10,621 nucleotides of DNA from Thermoleptolyngbya sp046719575 (GTDB taxonomy: Bacteria; Cyanobacteriota; Cyanobacteriia; Elainellales; Elainellaceae), in contig JBDNCP010000160.1 of the NCBI GenBank assembly GCA_046719575.1, positions 1 through 10,621 of the forward strand, written 5' to 3'. A program made the position numbers and the translations under genes. How positions within the stretch are numbered: position 1 is the stretch's first letter; every line of letters starts with the position of its first letter. Positions 7,176 through 10,621 of the stretch are shown one piece after another. Below the pieces are notes generated by a model that did no database searches, was not told the DNA's origin, and worked only from the letters and a program-made list of their open reading frames with translations.

Positions 7176-7637
7176 TTAGATTTTGGACTTTGGGGACGCT
7201 GAACGCTGACCGTTGCTTGGGACGGATATCCGTAGCGCAGTGATTATCTTACCGCTCAACGGATCGTCCTTAGCGTAAGGGAGTCTCAGGACTGTAGTTG
7301 TGCCAAAGTGAACAATCAATCCGATTTCGAGCGATTGGGTCTCTGGCCCTAAGGAAACTGTCGTTAGGGAAACGACGACCGCCACGGCCCCCTTAGCCCC
7401 CGCAACCTGAGCGGGAGTGCCGCCAAACAGGGCCGCGAAAATGCCGACAAAAATTGCGCCATAGAGTCCTGTGGTGGCTCCTGCCCCTGACGAAACGCCA
7501 AACGCCAGCGCCAGCGGCAGCGCCACGATAGCAGCAGTGAGTCCGCCCCAAAAGTCGTCTCGAAAATTACGAAAATGGAGGTCTGGGGGTTTTAGAACAT
7601 GGCTAAACTGTTTTAGCCAGGAGTTGATCGCAGTCAC
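7176..7637 (-). pseudogene. Truncated SulP-family anion transporter (N-terminal remnant)
   Basis: The first 80-95 codons match the start of SulP transporters (BicA-type bicarbonate or sulfate permeases). They have a short cytoplasmic lead, then FRDDFWGGLTAAIVALPLALAFGVSSGAGATTGLYGA-type helices (about residues 27-72) and FGGTPAQVAG. Intact SulP proteins are roughly 550-600 residues with a C-terminal STAS domain; this frame stops at 153. The normally conserved PTGPMTV segment after the GTPAQVAG motif reads AKGAVAV, and from about residue 95 the sequence is no longer membrane-like (a polar tail to the stop). No further SulP sequence is visible before the malic enzyme gene, so the rest has been deleted or replaced. 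The GTG start (7635-7637) still has an excellent GGAGG eight bases upstream. A short expressed membrane peptide is possible but I favour a decaying pseudogene. Confidence 0.75.
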
Positions 7638-7766
7638 AACGGCAGCCTCCAGGATGCGGCCTAGATGTTGCGATGGGCCCTAGCTTCGCAGAAGATGCCT
7701 GGAAATCGGGTTTGGGCGTTTCTTTCAAGATGTCTTTACTTCATTCACCCATTTGACGCAGGCGCT
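7638..7766. other. Short divergent intergenic region between the SulP remnant and pyrF
   Basis: This 129-base spacer holds the SulP ribosome-binding site (GGAGG read on the minus strand) and a weak candidate pyrF promoter, TTGGGC at 7712-7717 and TTTACT at 7735-7740 with a 17-base gap. Neither box is close to consensus. Confidence 0.35.
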
Positions 7767-8519
7767 ATGGTAGGCTCTCAACACGCTAGAGATAGTCAGG
7801 ACAATCGGGATCGAATTATTGTGCCGCTGGATGCACCAACGTTGGAAGAGGCGATCGCCCTGGTAGATCAGCTTCCCGAAGTTAGCTTTTGGAAAGTTGG
7901 GCTAGAACTTTTCGTCAGCACGGGCGCGACTATCCTGGCAGAACTGAAGAACCGACAGAAGCGGATCTTTCTCGACCTCAAATTTCACGACATCCCCAAC
8001 ACCATGGCCGGAGCCTGTCGCGCTGCCGGACGCTATGGCGTAGACTTGCTCACCGTTCACGCCACCGCTGGCAAGGATGCCCTTATCGCCGCCCACGCCG
8101 CTGCCCAAGACGGAGCCGCTGCTGCGGGCAACCCGCCTCCCAACGTCATCGCGGTGACGGTGCTGACTAGCGTTTCACCCCGCACCCTTGCCTTCGAGCT
8201 AAAGGTTCCCCTGGAACTGCCCGACTTTGCCCTCCAGATGGCGCGGCTGGCGCAAGACAGCGGACTATCGGGCGTGGTTTGCTCACCCCAAGAGGCCGCC
8301 CAACTGCGCCAGGTCTGTGGCGATCGCTTCTTGCTCGTCTGCCCTGGCGTGCGCCCCACCTGGGCCAGCGCCAACGACCAGCGCCGCGTCATGACACCTG
8401 CCGAAGCGCTCAAAGCAGGCGCAAGCTATCTGGTGATTGGTCGCCCGATTACAGCCGCCCCCGACCCAGCAGACGCATTTGCGCGAATTTGCGAGGAAGT
8501 CACAGGGGTCACTGGATAA
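7767..8519 (+). CDS. pyrF: Orotidine 5'-phosphate decarboxylase
   Basis: PyrF catalyses the last step of UMP synthesis, decarboxylating OMP in the cytoplasm. The 250-residue product is a type-1 (bacterial subfamily) OMP decarboxylase. It shows IIVPLDAPT with substrate-binding D22, K43 in FWKVGLELF, and the catalytic Lys-Asp array D70-L-K72-F-H-D75 (DLKFHDIPNT). It also has TVLTS at 131-135, CPGVRP at 192-197 and the phosphate-binding VIGRPIT (R226). I chose ATG 7767. The frame is open back to 7665, but those 34 residues resemble nothing in the family and would leave only about 27 bases to the divergent SulP start. The Shine-Dalgarno is weak (AGG four bases before the ATG). A possible promoter (TTGGGC 7712-7717, TTTACT 7735-7740, 17-base spacer) lies upstream but is not strong. 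It is convergent with the FIST gene. Confidence 0.95.
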   Translation: MVGSQHARDSQDNRDRIIVPLDAPTLEEAIALVDQLPEVSFWKVGLELFVSTGATILAELKNRQKRIFLDLKFHDIPNTMAGACRAAGRYGVDLLTVHATAGKDALIAAHAAAQDGAAAAGNPPPNVIAVTVLTSVSPRTLAFELKVPLELPDFALQMARLAQDSGLSGVVCSPQEAAQLRQVCGDRFLLVCPGVRPTWASANDQRRVMTPAEALKAGASYLVIGRPITAAPDPADAFARICEEVTGVTG

Positions 8520-8554
8520 TATCGATTCTCGATCATCGAGATGCTTCCACCCCA

Positions 8555-8582
8555 GCAACCTTTTCGTTGCAACCTTTTCGTT
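8555..8582 (+). repeat. Perfect 14-bp tandem duplication
   Basis: GCAACCTTTTCGTT occurs twice head to tail (8555-8568, 8569-8582) in the short spacer between the convergent pyrF and FIST genes. It looks like a recent slippage duplication. A small inverted repeat CTCGAT-C-ATCGAG (8528-8540) lies just before it; neither resembles a complete intrinsic terminator. Confidence 0.8.
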
Positions 8583-8595
8583 AAACCGCTCTTCC

Positions 8596-9834
8596 TCATG
8601 CCTGCCGCGCTCGGCAAATGCCAAACACCGACGTATAGCCGTGCAAAAATGTCGTACTGCCAACGGGGCCGATTTCACCATTGCAGAAGAAACCGCTGAT
8701 GGGCGTGTGAGCGAAGTAGCGCCGGAACAGCCCAGAATCAAAGTTGGGTTTGCCATACAGCCCTTCGCCGCGCCCCAGACAGGAAAACATCAGCGCTCCG
8801 GCAGCGGCAGTTTGCCCCGATTGGGCCCGGTAGCGGCGTAGTAAAGTCTCTAGGTCTAGGGCAGACGCATCGGCATCGCGCAGGTGAAACTGGATGCGCT
8901 GACCCGGACGGACGCGATCGCCAATGGCCACCGCCCCCGCACGAGGATCGACCCCCAGCAAATTGCGAATTAAAAAATCGCCCTGCTCAAGCTGCTGCTT
9001 GAACTCACTCTGGGCAATGCCGACGAATAGCGAATGCTGAGCCAACTCTCGGTCTTCTTCGCTGAGGTTTTGCAATAGCTCTTGCAGCGCCTCTAGTGGC
9101 GTGCTGTCGGGGGTGGAGCCGGGCTGTGCGGCCTCTGGCGCGATCTTGATCATAATATTGCGATCGCCCTCCACCACGCGAAACGGCTGACCAATCGGGC
9201 GGCAGCCCTGCGCCACAATGGTTTCCATAACCAAATTGCCGCTCAGCGCCACGCCCACCACGCCGTCTCGGTAGAGCTTGCCGTTGCAAAACAAGTTGCC
9301 ATGCCCCATACCGCTGCCGTCCGTCAACCCGCCCACCTTAATTGCGCCAGGATAGGCATAATCTAGCCCTTGCAGCAAGTCGTTGATGCTAGAAAACACG
9401 GGTTCCGCCATCAGGATGAAATTGGGCTGCTCCGCTGGGTCCACGCCAACTAGCTCAGCCCAGGCATCCGGCGGACTATCCAGGTCGGGCAGATCCTCCG
9501 CAGACAGATGGAAAGCGTGGAGCTTGACCCCCGGCAGGCGGGCGAGGGTGAGACTGAGGGCCGTTTCGCCTTCGATTTCCTGGATGCGGTCGGGGCTTTC
9601 CATGCCCACAACGCCCCCGCCCCCGCAGCCCACCAACACAGGCAGATCCAGCGCCTCGCCAAGCAGGGGCAGCAAGCGAGGATATTCGCTGGCAAAAGTG
9701 GACGAGATGAAAATCAGCCCCAGATCGGCAGGGGACTCCAACTGCGCCTGCGATCGCTCTACCACCTCCCGCACCGCCGCTTCCAAAGACGGGCGCGTGG
9801 ATAATGCATTGACCCATCGCATCGTGTCAGCCAC
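8596..9834 (-). CDS. FIST-domain protein (FIST N and FIST C domains)
   Basis: FIST domains are predicted small-ligand-binding sensory modules found in bacterial signal transduction proteins and in eukaryotic FBXO22; no enzymatic role is established. The 412-residue product has a FIST_N region (about 35-225, with GLIFISSTFA, VLVGCGGGGVVG, VGGLTDGSG and VGVALSGN) and a FIST_C region (about 226-405). The C region ends in the highly typical run LMFSCLGRGEGLYG, HTPISGFFCNGEIGP and THFLHG-like TTFLHGYTS. Cysteines C70, C211, C352 and C384 sit in the conserved glycine-rich segments. No kinase, GGDEF, HAMP or membrane segment is attached, so it would be a soluble stand-alone protein. The start is GTG 9832-9834, supported by GAGGGGGA about seven bases upstream; ATG 9820-9822 is possible. 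It is monocistronic, convergent with pyrF and divergent from CP12. Confidence 0.9.
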   Translation of the reverse strand: MADTMRWVNALSTRPSLEAAVREVVERSQAQLESPADLGLIFISSTFASEYPRLLPLLGEALDLPVLVGCGGGGVVGMESPDRIQEIEGETALSLTLARLPGVKLHAFHLSAEDLPDLDSPPDAWAELVGVDPAEQPNFILMAEPVFSSINDLLQGLDYAYPGAIKVGGLTDGSGMGHGNLFCNGKLYRDGVVGVALSGNLVMETIVAQGCRPIGQPFRVVEGDRNIMIKIAPEAAQPGSTPDSTPLEALQELLQNLSEEDRELAQHSLFVGIAQSEFKQQLEQGDFLIRNLLGVDPRAGAVAIGDRVRPGQRIQFHLRDADASALDLETLLRRYRAQSGQTAAAGALMFSCLGRGEGLYGKPNFDSGLFRRYFAHTPISGFFCNGEIGPVGSTTFLHGYTSVFGICRARQA

Positions 9835-10233
9835 GGGCAGTTCCCCCTCGTATCAGTGACAACCAGCTACTCATAGAAAAATGGTAGTGCCGAATGGGAC
9901 AGTCGGGATAGCTTGCCCCACGGGAAAGGGCGATCGCTTGTTAGCATGGAGACAAGACAAACACCGGGTTGATTCAAGATTTAGATAGACAGCGCCTTGC
10001 CTTAAGACCTTAAGACATTCCCGTCATCCTCTTGACGGCTCCCGTCCTCAGGGTACTCTAAGAAAAAGGATACCGGCCTATTACCGAGAAGCTCCTTGCA
10101 CCATCTGTCTGGGCTGCCTGTCTGAGTGCTTTTTCTAAGCGCTTTTGCGGTGCTTTTGGGGCAGAAGTTCTACCCTGAAACTGGAAGCCCAATTTTAGAA
10201 TCAAACCTGCAACCTTTAGAGCCACTGAAATCT
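9835..10233. other. Long leader region between the FIST gene and CP12
   Basis: These 399 bases separate two divergent genes and contain no credible protein. The frame to CP12 is open back to GTG 10126, but that 36-residue extension is unlike CP12 proteins. The region holds one HIP1 site near 9930 and a tandem CCTTAAGA pair (10000-10007, 10008-10015). It also holds a hairpin CCGTCA-TCCTCT-TGACGG (10021-10038) followed by a second CCCGTC, and three GCTTTT copies around 10128-10157. The CP12 promoter must lie here; I cannot assign its boxes. The hairpin neighbourhood could be a leftover end of a small transposon, but nothing else of one is visible. Confidence 0.5.
10021..10038. repeat. Hairpin with 6-bp stem in the CP12 leader
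   Basis: CCGTCA (10021-10026) and TGACGG (10033-10038) are perfect complements around a TCCTCT loop. It follows directly on the CCTTAAGA tandem pair. No run of T follows, so it is not an intrinsic terminator; a transposon-end or RNA-leader structure are both possible. Confidence 0.5.
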
Positions 10234-10458
10234 ATGAGCGATATCCAAGCCAAAATTCAACAAGAGCGCCAAGAAGCTCGCGAAGTCTGTGAACTGAAAG
10301 GCGATGGGTCTGCCGAGTGCGCCGCCGCTTGGGATGCGGTTGAGGAGCTTCAGGCAGAGGCCGCCCACCAGCGCGACAAAGAAGTAGAAAAGACTTCGCT
10401 GGAGCAATACTGCGACGACAACCCTGAAGCCGCAGAGTGCCGCGTTTACGACAACTAG
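10234..10458 (+). CDS. cp12: CP12, redox linker of GAPDH and phosphoribulokinase
   Basis: CP12 is a small, largely disordered protein. When oxidised in the dark it ties glyceraldehyde-3-phosphate dehydrogenase and phosphoribulokinase into an inactive complex, switching off the Calvin cycle. The 74-residue product has both redox cysteine pairs, C19/C29 in the N-terminal half and C60/C69 near the C-terminus. It also has the core AAWDAVEELQAEAAH (about 31-45), matching the AWD_VEEL motif of the family, and the C-terminal ECRVYDN, the GAPDH-docking tail. Length is normal for cyanobacterial CP12. I chose ATG 10234 (MSDIQAKIQ) because it gives the standard N-terminus; no strong Shine-Dalgarno precedes it. 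It appears monocistronic, preceded by a 399-base leader and followed by a hairpin region. Confidence 0.96.
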   Translation: MSDIQAKIQQERQEAREVCELKGDGSAECAAAWDAVEELQAEAAHQRDKEVEKTSLEQYCDDNPEAAECRVYDN

Positions 10459-10572
10459 ACCACTCGACAAAAGCGACTGGAGTCCTCTGAATCTGGCGAT
10501 CTGATCTGGCAATTTGCTTCTGGGCAAGGGTCGCTGTAGCTCAGCTTGTGGCTGGCAGTTGCTTTGGGTAAT

Positions 10573-10616
10573 GGACAGCGAGAGATGGGCGATCGCACGC
10601 TCTATCCTCGCTGTCC
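10573..10616. repeat. Strong inverted repeat downstream of CP12
   Basis: GGACAGCGAG (10573-10582) and CTCGCTGTCC (10607-10616) form a perfect 10-bp stem, with a HIP1 octamer GCGATCGC (10589-10596) in the 24-base loop. It lies 115 bases after the CP12 stop. No U-tract follows within the window, so terminator function is uncertain; it could be an mRNA 3'-end stabiliser, or belong to the next gene. Confidence 0.6.
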
Positions 10617-10621
10617 GTTGC

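Noticed and set aside
7665..7766. 34-residue N-terminal extension of pyrF
   Set aside because: The family starts shortly before IIVPLD; the extension is unlike it and would crowd the divergent SulP start.
10126..10233. 36-residue hydrophobic N-terminal extension of CP12 from GTG 10126
   Set aside because: CP12 proteins are about 75 residues and begin near MSDIQ; the extension would make it a membrane protein, which does not fit its role.
1..10621. CRISPR array, toxin-antitoxin pair, prophage or known defence system
   Set aside because: No regularly spaced repeats, small paired genes, integrase, nuclease or helicase genes are present on either strand.
1..10621. About twenty GCGATCGC octamers as a special local repeat
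   Set aside because: This is the normal HIP1 abundance of many cyanobacteria, and the sites are spread evenly through genes and spacers.

Overview
The window comes from a cyanobacterium, probably a GC-rich filamentous Leptolyngbya-like lineage (the genus is inference). Two signs support this. The HIP1 octamer GCGATCGC occurs about twenty times in 10.6 kb, both inside and between genes. The gene set includes CP12, the redox linker of the Calvin cycle, together with stand-alone gatA and an ACT-domain malic enzyme. Most of the window is core or housekeeping chromosome, and I see no CRISPR array, prophage, toxin-antitoxin pair or recognisable defence locus.

Layout. Positions 1-833 (minus) hold most of a MalF/UgpA-type sugar ABC-transporter permease, cut by the window start. 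It begins inside the stop codon (TAATG) of the gene before it, a membrane-anchored class A beta-lactamase-like serine hydrolase (833-2170 minus). An approximately 650-bp gene-free stretch follows. It contains a 154-bp nested fold-back element resembling a MITE, bracketed by short direct repeats. gatA (2825-4282 plus) is the amidase subunit of the tRNA-dependent amidotransferase. Convergent to it lies an ArsB/CitM-superfamily membrane transporter (4339-5577 minus). Its open frame runs on antisense through a tRNA-Lys(CTT) gene (5622-5693 plus), and that tRNA gene has a good sigma70-type promoter. Next come an ACT-domain malic enzyme (5763-7154 minus), a truncated SulP anion transporter (7176-7637 minus, probable pseudogene), and, divergent from that, pyrF (7767-8519 plus). 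A FIST-domain protein (8596-9834 minus) converges on pyrF. CP12 (10234-10458 plus) sits behind a 399-bp leader with small repeats and hairpins, and the window closes with a strong 10-bp-stem inverted repeat.

How the genes relate. There is little operon structure. The only coupled pair is hydrolase-permease. Malic enzyme and CP12 both serve central carbon metabolism, and the SulP remnant may once have been a bicarbonate or sulfate importer, but these genes are not co-transcribed. The most useful items for follow-up are the hydrolase lacking the expected omega-loop glutamate and coupled to a sugar permease, the nested fold-back element, the decayed SulP gene with an intact ribosome-binding site, and the transporter whose 5' region overlaps a tRNA gene and its promoter. 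I do not find convincing evidence of a wholly new biological system.
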